Origin: Panulirus ornatus
Taxonomy: Eukaryota; Arthropoda; Malacostraca; Decapoda; Palinuridae
Assembly (NCBI RefSeq): GCF_036320965.1
Contig: NC_092242.1
Location: 60,781,520 to 60,845,519, forward strand
DNA: 64,000 nucleotides
Direction of reading: 5' to 3'
The notes beneath the pieces are model-generated. The model worked only from the letters and a program-made list of their open reading frames with translations. It was not told where the DNA came from and did not search any database. Positions 35,870 to 46,900 of the stretch are shown in pieces. Made by a program: the position numbers and the translations under genes. Every line of letters begins with the position of its first letter. The stretch's first letter is position 1.

Positions 35870-36760
35870 AGTAGATATTTTCTCTATGTAGATGACACGA
35901 GAGTACATTGACCAACAGGATGCGAAGACAAAGAATTTCTACAAAAAAAAAAACCCACACTGTATGTGCTGTAGAAATGACCGGAAGAAAACCTACGGAA
36001 ATCTGACAAGGAGATAACTCAGTACATAAGTAAGGGAAGGTTATCTACCCGACTTGAAAGTATTATGTAATCAGTGGACTCCTTGAACTGAAGTTTCTCA
36101 TTCATCATAACTCCTATAACTTATAACCTAACTATAACCTAACCTAACCTCACTCTCTATGTTTACGCTGTAGGGTCCTTGTAAGAAGACGCTGATAAAT
36201 ATTACAGTGTTGTCTTTCTGGGAACCGACAGGAATATAAACAGAGGAAAACATCAAAGACCTGGGAGTTGTTACAAACGAGAAACATGAATTCAAGGAGT
36301 ACACTGGTAAGACACTCCTTCCAAGCCAAATAATGAGCAGTATGGCAATGAGAACTTTCGCAACAAGACACTGAAAGCTGATGACAAAATCTAACGCATA
36401 AAAACGAATCCAAATCATGTACTGCTGGGAATAAACGCTAGAATGAATACAGAAACGCCTCACAGAGTTGATGGTCCGGATCATATGAACTCCCACGAGA
36501 AGCGGAAAGAACTTGAATCTTACACTTGATAGATGGAGGATGAGATGCATGATAATATAGCCATGGCAGGCAACAGGAGGAATGAAGAATAAAGCTTTGA
36601 ATCTAAATGCATTGCATTAAGGATGGTACAGAATGATCAGATATGGAAACATACCAGAGAATGATATCAGATGATGATATACGAGTGTCCTGGAAAGATT
36701 ATATAATGTGAAAAGATACGTGCATTGAGTTACCAGAGAAACGTATTAAAGATGACTAGA
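35870..36760 (+). mobile_element. decayed CR1-like LINE, RT palm to C terminus
   Basis: FLYVDDTRVH at about 35,880 (YxDD box), then after decay KDLGVVTNEKHEFKEYTGKT and MRTFATRH at 36,255-36,370, then IQKRLTELMVRI and SGKNLNLTLDRWRMR. This is the order KDLGV...R.F..RD...E.IQ..FT..I...Y..RL..L.L..LE.RR seen in CR1/Jockey-type RTs. Multiple stops. Confidence 0.6.
36126..36150. repeat. short interstitial telomere-like (CCTAA) tract
   Basis: CCTAACTATAACCTAACC followed by TAACCT gives three to four CCTAA units with one break, the complement of the arthropod telomere unit TTAGG. Confidence 0.5.
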
Positions 36761-36894
36761 CTCATGGCTGAAGTCAGTCCCTCACGAACCTCGGAGTAAC
36801 AGATATGCAAGAGGAATGACAGGCGATGAAATAGAAGGATTTAATGAGAATTACATGCGGTGAGTGCTACCAGCTAACCCTGCCATTACCTTAA

Positions 36895-37050
36895 TCTAAA
36901 GTCGTATGTACCTTAACGCATAGTCGTATGTACCACAACCTACAGACAGCTGTATGTACCGTAACGCATAGTTGTATGTACCATAATCTACAGTTGTATG
37001 CACATAAACTACAGTTGTATGTACCATAACCTACTGTTGGGTGTAAGACA
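36895..37050. repeat. about 22-bp minisatellite, 6 units
   Basis: (C/T)GTATGTACC anchors at 36,903, 36,925, 36,951, 36,973, 36,995 and 37,016, each followed by a TAAC(G/C)(C/T)(A/T)-CAGTT half. Confidence 0.85.
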
Positions 37051-37081
37051 ACCAATGCATGAGCATATGGCGTGAGTATTG

Positions 37082-37085
<4 letters not shown>

Positions 37086-37140
<55 letters not shown>
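37086..37140. repeat. (TA)n microsatellite
   Basis: About 55 bp of TA. Confidence 0.95.
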
Positions 37141-37143
<3 letters not shown>

Positions 37144-37904
37144 GTCAGAGGGTCTCCTGCCACTGACATGGTTACGGCCTGAAAATCGTGGCTGTGCGTA
37201 CGGTCCCTCCCCCCTCGTCCATACCGTCACTCTCAACACTCTAACCTCGTTATCAACAGAGCACAACGTTAAACGCTTCCTTTTCAAGCAAGCGCACTTT
37301 GGCGGATGTAATATATTCCGCGTTAGGCAGCTGCCTGTGTTAGTCTGTAGTGGCCCTCACTAACGAGCACAGCGCATGAAACCGTATTATTTCGTGGTGT
37401 CGCTTAAAGTGCACAAAAACTTTATGAGTGTGATTGTAGATCTGACTGAGGGATGACTGTGTCCATCACTGTACAACGACTGTAAATAGTACAATCATTG
37501 AAATTAGAATTATATCAGAGACTGGAGCTAAAGTCGTCTCTTGTTCAAGTGACGGACGCACTTTGGAAATTAGACATCGATATTTTCGTGTGAACTAATG
37601 TTTGTCGGAGGTGAAGAAGAAGACTGCAGATGCTTCCCTAACGGTAGAAGGAGCGATCGTCCCTGATGGGGACGATACAGAGATCGTCCGGCATGGGAAC
37701 GATACAACTGCTTCTTTTCGTGAGTGGTTTGTGGTGTTGTGTCCACGCGGATAGCGGACGGCAAGATACGTCTATCCCCAGACATGTATCCGTGGACTCT
37801 ATTACTATCTACTCTAATCCTGGATGATATACCTGACCTATACCACAACCCTTGCACTCTTCATCCTAAGCAACACATCACGGCTGCACAGCATCTGCAT
37901 GGAA

Positions 37905-37914
37905 TATATAAATA
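37905..37914 (+). promoter_or_regulatory. candidate TATA box
   Basis: TATATAAATA lies 58 nt upstream of the first in-frame ATG proposed for the 37,972-47,628 gene, a spacing that would allow a start site about 30 nt downstream and a short 5'UTR. Inference only. Confidence 0.35.
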
Positions 37915-37971
37915 GGGCTGATCCTTGTTAACCAGGGGCACCAGCCTAGCTGAGGGTGACACAACCTAGCA

Positions 37972-37984
37972 ATGGCAGCTGCAA
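37972..37984 (+). CDS. candidate first coding exon (13 nt) of the orphan multi-repeat gene
   Basis: ATG with G at -3 and G at +4 begins MAAA and stops in phase 1 at a GTATAC donor. Its phase fits the acceptor at 39,191-39,192. Its position downstream of the TATA motif supports it; its small size does not. Without it the gene would need another start exon. The resulting N terminus has no signal peptide. Alternative: the true first exon, perhaps with a signal peptide, lies elsewhere upstream. Confidence 0.25.
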
Positions 37985-38299
37985 GTATACCGCAGCTGTT
38001 CCTCACCGTCTGCACTGAGCAGTAGATCTCAGCCTAAACTACAATATTCTGTCATACGTCAAGATCACCCTACAACTCTCAACCATCTCACACAACTCTG
38101 TAACCTCATGCCCTGTAGGCCTACAATGTTGTAGTTATTTCCTTTATTCTTTTATCCAAAAAAAAAATGAATACAGGAAGATTATTGTGTTGGATCTGTA
38201 GCTTCCAGATATCATTAACCCCAGACAACATCATTATACCAGCTTATGTAACATGTGTTGCGTAATCTTTGGATGAATTCATAGTTCATCTGATTGCTG

Positions 38300-38520
38300 G
38301 GGAGGTGGGGTGGGAGGAGAAGTCGGGCGGGGCGGGGCGGGGTAGGCCAAGTGTGGCTGGCGGGGCGAGATGGGCCAGGAGGTGTGGCTGACGGGGCGGG
38401 GTGAGCCAGGAGGTGTGGCTAATGGAGTGGGGTTGGGAGAGACGGCTAGGATTTTTGGCTGGCGGGGCGGGACGGGCTAGGAGGTGCGGCTGGCGGGGCG
38501 GGGCGGGGCGGGGTGGGCCA
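38300..38520. repeat. about 50-bp GC-rich minisatellite
   Basis: Units of the type GGCTGGCGGGGCGGG followed by (T/C)GGGCCAGGAGGTG recur about four times with local expansions of GGGGC. Confidence 0.75.
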
Positions 38521-38629
38521 AGACAGGGGAAGGAGGGCGGGGTCTAGATCCTAGCGAGGCGCTCCTGAAGCCACAGAATGTTGGCATATCTCGCTCTGAG
38601 CAGCACACTATCGTGGTTGTGAATATGGT

Positions 38630-38935
38630 GTGGTGTGGATGGATGGCATGGCCGGGTGGTGTGGGTGGGTGGTGTGGGTGGATGGCATGGCCGTGTGGTG
38701 TGGGTGGATGGCATGGCCGTGTGGTGTGGGTGGATGGCATGGCCGGGTGGTGTGGTTGGATGCCATGGCCGCGTGGTGTGGGTGGATGGTATGGCCAGGT
38801 GGTGCGGGCGGATGGTATTGCCGGGTGGTGTGGGCGGGTGGTGTGGGTGGATGGTATTGCCGGGTGGTGTGGGCGGGTGGTGTGGGTGGATGGTATGGGC
38901 GGGTGGTGTGGGCGGATAGTGTGGGTGTCGTGTGT
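38630..38935. repeat. 26-bp minisatellite, about 11 units
   Basis: GATGGCATGGCC anchors at 38,642, 38,681, 38,707, 38,733, 38,759 and 38,785 give a 26-bp period with 39-bp (1.5-unit) steps. 26 is not a multiple of three, so the Trp/Gly-rich frames here are artefacts. It falls in the proposed intron 1 of the orphan gene. Confidence 0.9.
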
Positions 38936-39192
38936 TCTAGTGTGACGTGGTCCCTCTCATCCACCCTGAACGTTAACCTTGTCTTAGGAAACTAAGAATT
39001 CACCGGATGCTATGCCACACTGGAACCTTCGTCTCACCTGTATCACAGTAATCCTTCCTCCCACTGAACATCCAGTATCCCTATTGCTCTTATTATCAAA
39101 CTTTATAAAGCATCAGTCACCTGTGTATACTGCGTGAACTCGTGTATCAGGCAACATCAAGACTTTCTTTTACGTATGTGGCAACGTTGCAG

Positions 39193-39272
39193 GTGGTGAC
39201 GTCATGCATGGGATGGTCACTGCCGGCGGCCTCGAGCTCAGCGACTCCGACGGCCACACATTACCCTCTCAG
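39193..39272 (+). CDS. candidate exon of the orphan multi-repeat gene
   Basis: The acceptor AACGTTGCAG and donor CAG|GTTAGT enclose 80 nt. In the frame entered with two bases left over it encodes GDVMHGMVTAGGLELSDSDG followed by HTLPSQ and exits in phase 0, as the exon at 43,170 requires. One of the other two frames is also open, so the choice rests on phase consistency with the later exons. The composition (acidic, Gly/Ser) is unlike its repeat-rich surroundings. No family recognised. Confidence 0.4.
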
Positions 39273-39433
39273 GTTAGTGCAGTCCCCCAAATAATTTAGG
39301 TTTTCTCTGATTTTAATTTTGCTTAAACTGTCTATTGATTGGTTTTCTTTTATTGATTCACAAGTCGTATTTCATTTCACATGTATTGTAATGAATATTC
39401 GCAATTGCACCTAATAAAGATGTTCATAATCAG

Positions 39434-39436
<3 letters not shown>

Positions 39437-39505
<69 letters not shown>
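39437..39505. repeat. (TA)n microsatellite
   Basis: About 69 bp of TA. Confidence 0.95.
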
Positions 39506-39508
<3 letters not shown>

Positions 39509-42500
39509 GTTACTGGGAACCCCAGATCTTCGTCAGCCTTCGGGGTTGGGGTAGGGGACCATCCCTTTACCCATATAGATGAGAGGCAGTTAATGGTAAC
39601 ACACAACCAAAATACCCCGCGAGCAGTCGTTATTCATGAGGATTGGTTGGTACCGTTTCTGGCATCGTGTAGCAGGCCTGCCACCCCGTGCGAAGACCAT
39701 AGAACTACGCCATGTGTCCACTCTATGGACGCGAGCGCCTTCGGTTAGCGTTTACTGAAAGGGGGAAAGGGGGTTTTCCGTTCCTCTTAGAAACGCATCT
39801 GTTATTTCGGCACGCAACCCTCCTGGCAGGGGGAAGCAGTACCAGTCTCCAGCAAGGTGTAGCGCCACCCACGCCTCTTGCCTGACCGGTAGGTAGGTGT
39901 CCAGCTATAGAGGCGGTTGCCAGACAGACACACGGACACACACAACCAGATTCCCCGCTCCTCTCCCTCCCTCCCCACCTCCTGGGATACCACTCGTCCA
40001 GTGTAGGAAAGATTATCTATTTCTTTTACACGACCTTTTGTTCGGTTTTCTTTTTTTTTCATGATCGAAACATTCTCACGCATGTTAGAGTGAAATTCTA
40101 ATTAAGTATCTTCTGTATAACATAGCATTGCTATACATACGAGAGATATAACTTCATGACAGAAAGTGTTTATGCAAATCGAGAAATAACTGGATTATAA
40201 AAGAGTCAGTTAGTAGTGACTTCCTTATCGTTGTCTTAATACTGGTGCCTTTCATAGCATCCTAAAGCTGCTCCATAAATGCCCATAAATGTAGTGGATA
40301 ACGACGTAACAAGACGAGGACGGATGTCCAAATGCGGTCGAGTTTCCTAAGTATCAGAGGAGAGACATCCCCGACACCTAGGGAAATGGTGGATATCCTA
40401 CGTCTCTCCTGCCAGATTCACTGCTGGCAGGACCTTCAGCGGCTTCACTTGTCCCAGTTGGTCATCGTGTGCTCGTGGCCTGGTGCTGCACTTGGACCAG
40501 AGAGAGAGAGAGAGATGAAGCTAGGATATCCTTAATCTTCAGCCAGCAGCATGGGATTCAGCGGGTCATATTTTTTCCTTGAACGAATCACACGACATGA
40601 TCGAATCAAGACTGAGTTTAACACCGCTGCTGGACAGTGGGAGTTGATGATGCACCTGTCGTAGGTACGCTTCAGCGAGTCCTGGTTCGGTCGCATTCCT
40701 TATCATCTCTAACACGACACCTGATCTTACAGCAGCCATCTCTAACATGCTGATAACCGCATATAACTAAACATAATAACAACGCACTTCATATCACCGA
40801 GTCTATTTTCGATTTATCACCTAAGTCCATTTCCATTTTATCACTTCAATTTCCTTTTTCTCCGAGCCACTTATCCATTCAGTGGGTGCCTCCCTGACAC
40901 TATCGAGTCTGTGAACGATCTTCGAACACTTATAGGTTGGTTGATAATGCCAGTGTGAGCCTTGTAGCTGAACTTGTTAATGCTACAAGCCATTGGGACA
41001 ACACGTAGTTCGTCAGACATATTTCCAGCGTGAAAAATTTTTCCAAAATTAGATGTAATAAGATCGAATCTAAGCTGGGAATTATCAGTTTGGAAGTTTT
41101 TTAAATTCTGCTGATTAGAAATGGAAGTGAACATCATGTAATATTTGGCAGCGCTTCATACAAGTAAATAAACACTTAATTGTAGATTCATTGATGATAG
41201 TGCACAACGCTAATATTCTGATAATCTATGAAAATAGATAGGCAAAAGGAAATAATAAAGTGAAATGCAGGTGGTAAGGACTCGGAGAGAGGCACTGCCT
41301 GGAGGTGACCCAACCTATGTTGGGATGGGGCTGTTCTCGTTGTGGTCTGTTCGAGCACTGATGGGTACGTTTCGGTTGAGATGTCGACCTGCAACTCGGA
41401 GACGAGGGCTATCTGGTGGTAGGAGGTGCCGATGGTGAGGTTGGTGCAGTAGCTTCTCGTGCTGATGAATGAAGCTCAGGTGATGGTTGGAGAGAGTTGG
41501 GAGGACCAGTTTGTTGAACTGCTCTTGTTAAGTAATGTAAGGGTCAAGGATGATCTTGTGTTTGCTTTTCTCTGTGCCTTTTCTCGTAGCCCCTTTCGTG
41601 TGGTAAACTAGGGTGAAAACCCGTCACGAAGTACACAGATGAGCGTGACAAGAATGAAAGGTATGGATGCTATTTACTCCATCTGTAGGGAGGCTAAGGT
41701 GTCTTGAGTCGACGAAGGACGTGGAGCCGATAGCTGAGCAGGAAACGTGATAGAAACCATCCTGCCTCTCTCACTCGGAGACTCTGAGCGAGAGCACTGC
41801 CTCCCCAGTGGTGCCAGCTATCAGGCAAGCCACACTTAATTTCCTGAGCGAGTATCAGTGGAAAACCAGCTCGGACCGCCGGCCGCTGACGCAGAAGACA
41901 GACACAAGGTACCATACCATCCCTGGTACCTGCCACATCCAGCTGATGAAAATGTAATTTATTTCAGTCCATTCTAGTTACTAGTACAATTCCACGAGCG
42001 GCTCAGAGGTGAGTGACCGTCATGAGGATCCGTTTTGCATTATCATTTCTCCTCCTCGGAGCGGAACGCCCGCTGTTGCCTCAGCCGTACACTGTGTAAT
42101 ACACTCGCTCACCGTGGATTTGTAAGTCTCGCTGACTGAGTGCCCTTGCGCGTATCTCCCACAGGAAGGGTTACAGCAAGACCCAGCGCTTCGCTAGTAA
42201 CACACGACAGCCTCCTTGAACTGGCCAGGGCGCTACCCATGACTGAGGAGGGCGAAACTAGGTCGACTGCATTAGCCAATGGGACAACCTGGCCTATGAG
42301 CCAAACTGGCCAGGGCGTTAGTGTGGCACGTAGACTAACCTAGCCGTCACCTACAAACTCATGACCTTCCTTTCCTAGTGGCCGATCTCTTGCAGACTCC
42401 TTGCAACTAACCGAACTCCTAATACGTGAAACGTAAATAGTTTTGTGAATCAATATTGCTTCTGTTATCCGAAATATTCTCTCTCAGATGTACTCTGAGG

Positions 42501-43169
42501 TCGACTATGTAACCGCGACTACCTGAGATCTATGTGAAATTGGTCATTTAGGATCGAAATAAAGTAAGATTTATATTACGCCAGTTTCTATCAAGCAGCT
42601 AACCTTATTAGTTACTTGTTACTAGCAGAATACAAGTTCACCAGAGACGCTCCACCTTAACACTGGAAATGAAGAAGTTATAAATTACCAACAATAATTA
42701 AGTTCCGACACCGATATCCGCCAGCAGGCCACCTCACCACGGCTGGTGGCTTGTGGTAGCTTACTCATGCTATACGTAAGCCGGTTCACCACTCATCGTG
42801 TCTTGTGGTGCTTAAGATACACGTCATCACGTCACTTCACCAAGGTTCATGCCATGGTGCACGTCACCTGACCACGCCTCACGTCATTTGACGTCTGTTT
42901 ACACGGGACGAGATTGGACCTGTCGTAGAGACGACAGTTACGTGTCATTTACAATGTGGCATATGATCAACAATTTACTCGTGTTATAATCTTTCCTCAG
43001 GTTCATGTAGTTAGTTATCTGAGACTCCCCAAGCGATGCAACATTACCTTTTGATGTTCTCAATCCCGGCAGTTGGCAGGTGTTGCTTTATGTATACGAA
43101 TATTCAGATGGTTTCTATACTTACGTCAGTAATGAGGTAAAAGACTCGCTCTCTGTATTGTTGTTGCAG
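39506..43169. other. proposed intron of the orphan gene; two further exon-like segments
   Basis: 41,969-42,009 is framed by a strong acceptor (TTTATTTCAG) and strong donor (GTGAGT); it is 41 nt, open in one frame (SILVTSTIPRAAQ), phase 0 in and 2 out. 42,165 onward follows a CTCCCACAG acceptor. Neither fits the phase chain of the main model, so they may be alternative or chance exons. The remainder has no visible feature. Confidence 0.3.
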
Positions 43170-43357
43170 GCATCCAACCACAGTTCCCGCTCAAGTGTCA
43201 TGTTCGTTGCTTGTCCAAAAGTGGAAGACGCAGAAAATGAAACCTCGGAGAATGTCTCCTGGACACAGATGGCAGGAGAACTATGCCAGGTTACCAAGGC
43301 AGCTGCAAGAGGTGAGGGAAGATGTATTACGTCCACGTTGGTCTGTCGTTATGCTTG
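43170..43357 (+). CDS. exon of the orphan multi-repeat gene
   Basis: The acceptor CTGTATTGTTGTTGCAG and donor GTAAGTAA bound 188 nt, entered in phase 0 and left in phase 2. It encodes SVMFVACPKVEDAENETSEN, VSWTQMAGELCQVTKAAARG and CITSTLVCRYA, with four cysteines and three N-glycosylation sequons (NHS, NET, NVS). A second donor-like GTGAGG at 43,312 is inside the exon; using it would break the frame with the next exons. No domain is recognised; the spaced cysteines suggest a small disulfide-bonded or metal-binding region. Confidence 0.5.
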
Positions 43358-43396
43358 GTAAGTAATGTATTAGGCTACTGTGTAGAATTTCTTCAG

Positions 43397-43448
43397 GAAG
43401 TCAAATGACTGCAAAGCTCAAGCAGAACTACGTGGGCGAGCTGAGGAA
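43397..43448 (+). CDS. 52-nt exon of the orphan multi-repeat gene
   Basis: It lies between TTTCTTCAG and GTAAGG and carries one base completing the Trp codon split at 43,357, then 17 codons (KSNDCKAQAELRGRAEE), exiting in phase 0. The preceding intron would be only 39 nt (43,358-43,396), with consensus GTAAGT, a pyrimidine tract and CAG. Reading through that intron meets TAA at once, so it must be removed if the exons belong together. Confidence 0.42.
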
Positions 43449-43911
43449 GTAAGGAATAGGTCAGTAGCCTAGCTACAACAGAGTGAATTTTGAGAAAGAG
43501 CAGGACAGACGATCGCTACATGATGCGTCCACTAACATTAATACCCGAAGGTAAACAATATATTTCTACCTGGATTTTGGCTTAAAGAAAAGTAACGGGA
43601 AATTGATTGCTTTGTTGGCATTCAACATTTTTGCATGAGAAATGTAGAGTCCATGATAAGCCAGGATAATATGTTAACATCCAGCCTTTGGTAAGAAACT
43701 AGACTGAAAAGCTGGATGAATGAAGTTGATCATCCAAAGGTAATTCTATTAAAAAAAAACTTTCTGAGGAGGGGAAAGAGAGAGAGAAATATTCCAGACG
43801 ACAATAAAGCTGATACTCAAGCTGTTTCTCTCAGACTGGAAGTCAACAAACAATAAGATTATGAATTCTGACTTTCCGGTGGCGATGTCTTACTGATGTT
43901 GATGTCCTCAG

Positions 43912-46900
43912 GTACGTGATGTGCAGCACAAGTCGTCAGTGTTATCAGCAGGCGAAGCCAGACACCTTGACCGTCAGGAAGAAGTTTTTAGGTCTGCCTC
44001 CCTGACGCCTGCATCTCACTCTGCACGATATCCTGCCACTCTGTCCTTTGTGGTAGACAAGTCTGTGTATCCTTCAGCCAATGCCTACACCTCCCAAGCC
44101 TCTTCTCTTCCTAGTTTTTCTTCGTACTCTTGGTCATTATCTTCCACTCTCTCCTGGCCACAGTATTCTTCGTACTCTTCTCATTATCCATCCTCATCTT
44201 CGAGGTTATCTAGAGACAGAGTAGCAAGGTCTTCCTCCTCGGTATTACATCCATCTTCTCTCTCCTATAGTGTCTCTCCTGGGGATATGTCCTTCAAGGT
44301 GCGACCTTCCTGGCTGCAGGTGATCCTTGACAATAGCTCCTCAGGGGCGGCACGACGCTCACCACCCACCGAAGCCCCGTTACAGGATGCGCTCATCCCG
44401 TCCTCAAACACTATGGCAATCAAGCTCCCTTCACTTCCTCTTTCCGGAGATCATGTTTTGCCACCAGCTTCACCATTATCCCTGGAGTCTGAAGGTCTGC
44501 TTTTCCTGTCTGAAGACGCCACTTCTGCTTCTATTCCCAAGTCTTCTCGTCCAATCAATGTATCTGTTCCACATCCTTTTCTTCTGTCATATACTCCAGC
44601 ATCTTTGAATTTCATCTCTCCTCAGTTTCCCAATTCCTCCTTTTCCTCCGACGTTACGAATTTATTCTCCATCTTTGCGATATCGTCGCCCATCCAACGA
44701 TCCCAGAACGAAGCTGATGAACATCAAAAGTCCAGCTCCTCTGAAACCGAAGGTAAAACTTACCCTGAGAATACCCTGGCCATCTTAAGCCACCATCCCT
44801 CAACTGGAGCCAACAGTAACCACACGATCGGCGGAAAAACAGAAGAACTCGGCCGTGATTTACTGGACGGTAGAGATAAGCATTCCCCCAGCGTAATATC
44901 AGATGCTGACGAGCCACTGACCTGGAGGAACCTTGACGTGGCTCTGGACGGGACGAGTCCAAAGACCAGACATAAAGCTGCTTATGACGTGTTATCTGAA
45001 ACGGGATGGAACAGGTTTATTGCCAAATACTCTAATCCTGTCGCCACTGATGTGACGTCCGTAGCAATTTTAGGAGAAGCAACTGAAAGAAATTTCCTAG
45101 GAAATGCATCGGACACAAGAAATGAAATGACTCTTACATCTCGGTTCTTTCCCTCACTAGACAGTGTCGCAAATGTCACACTTCAACGTAATCCTTCTAT
45201 GACTGGTGACGTTAACGTCACACTACGACATAATCTTCCTGTGGACGGTGACGTTAACGTCACGTCACGGCATAATCTTCCTATGGACGGTGACGTTAAC
45301 GTCACATCATGGCATAATCTTTCAACGGACGGTGATGTCAACATCGCATCTCTACATAACCCTGTCATGGATCGTGACGTCGACATCATAACACAACCTA
45401 ATCCTCCAATGGACGTAAACATCACGTCTCAACGTAACTCCTCATTGGACGGCGACGTTAATGTCACATCGCAATATTCACCGAACACAGAGCAAGCTGT
45501 CACTGGCATGAGAAGCGACAGCAGCTCTGAGCAGAATGTTATAACTCTCTCTAAAGTCGAAGCGATACAGTCCAAGCCGATGGAGGTAAACTCTTCTCAA
45601 CCACTCGAGCAAGAATCCTCCAGGCAGACTTTACAGAAGCCAGAGTCGACCGAGAACGACCAAGAAGAGCAGGCTACTCCAGCGGAAGATCCCGGATCAG
45701 GGGTAAACATTGGTGTGAGCACGACGGAGGATCTCGACTCAGATGCTGATTATTATCAAACTAAAGAATCACGATTCGATGTAGATATTCACACTAAACC
45801 GAAATCCAAGGCTGATGATGCTTTCAGCGTCAGTAGTCAAAACGAATCCACTTCAGTTGCTAGCAGAACAGATATGATAGACGGACTGAGAAGCAATGAG
45901 TCTATCTTAAACTTTGGTTTTGAGAATGAACTGGTAACATTGGTTAATGGGACCATAAGGGACACCGAGGTCAATGAGACAGACATTAGGAACCTCCAAG
46001 GTATGGCAAATATCTGGCCTCTTGAGATCCAACTCTCCCCTCCTCTTCCAGACAACACAACCCGGTCCTTGCGGCTGACCAAGTCCCTCAGGTTGAACAC
46101 ATCCCTCCCCAACACCCAAGACTCTGTCATTCCACTTGGACAGATCGAGTCCACGTCAGGCTTGGAACCTGGACACTCATTCTTTCCAGACAATTTGACT
46201 TCTGACGCCCTGATATCAACTCACGACTATCACTTCAGCCCGCAAGAGGGTGCTGATCATCACTTTGAGAAAGTCTTACAAAGTCGCAAATCTATCGGTT
46301 CCCAACCTACTCCAGAACCAAACACTGGTGAGCCACATGACGGTCCCATCGACGCCCTCAGTCGTTGGAATCTCCTCTCGAAGGTCGACGCCAATGCTGA
46401 AAGCGACATCCAAAGCTCAAGCTTTGACGACAGTCTGTTGAAGGGATTGATGGGGAGGATCATGTCGCTCTGGGATTCGTTTACGAGGCAAACGAAACCG
46501 GAGGAGATGGGACGAGATATGACATATGAACAGCATGACCAGACTGAGGAGCCTGGAACCCCATCCCTGCCCTCTTTTCAGCTGACACCAGCACAAAGGA
46601 TGCATAGGTATATGCTGGAAGCTTACCTGCAGTCAATGGAAAAGTACATAAAGCAATTAGAAACAAATGTGAGGCGAGAGAAAACACGTACCAAAACATT
46701 CATGTCAGAAACTAAGCCAAGAGAGGCATTCACGAGACCACTGGAAACACAACAAAAACAATTGGGAACACTCACACAACCATTAGAAACACACACATTG
46801 CCGCAGCTGATGCGTACTGACTTTCAGGAGACGTACATAGGAGCTGCGGCCAACATCGAGCCCCCTCACCTCCAGCAGTATCCTCCACACCACAGTGAGG

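Noticed and set aside
38477..38995. Trp/Gly-rich and His/Pro-rich repeat proteins
   Set aside because: Translations of a 26-bp minisatellite, whose period is not a multiple of three.
45183..45425. Antisense frame over the 14-residue repeat
   Set aside because: Open only because the 42-bp unit is a multiple of three; the plus frame has the long ORF and splice context.
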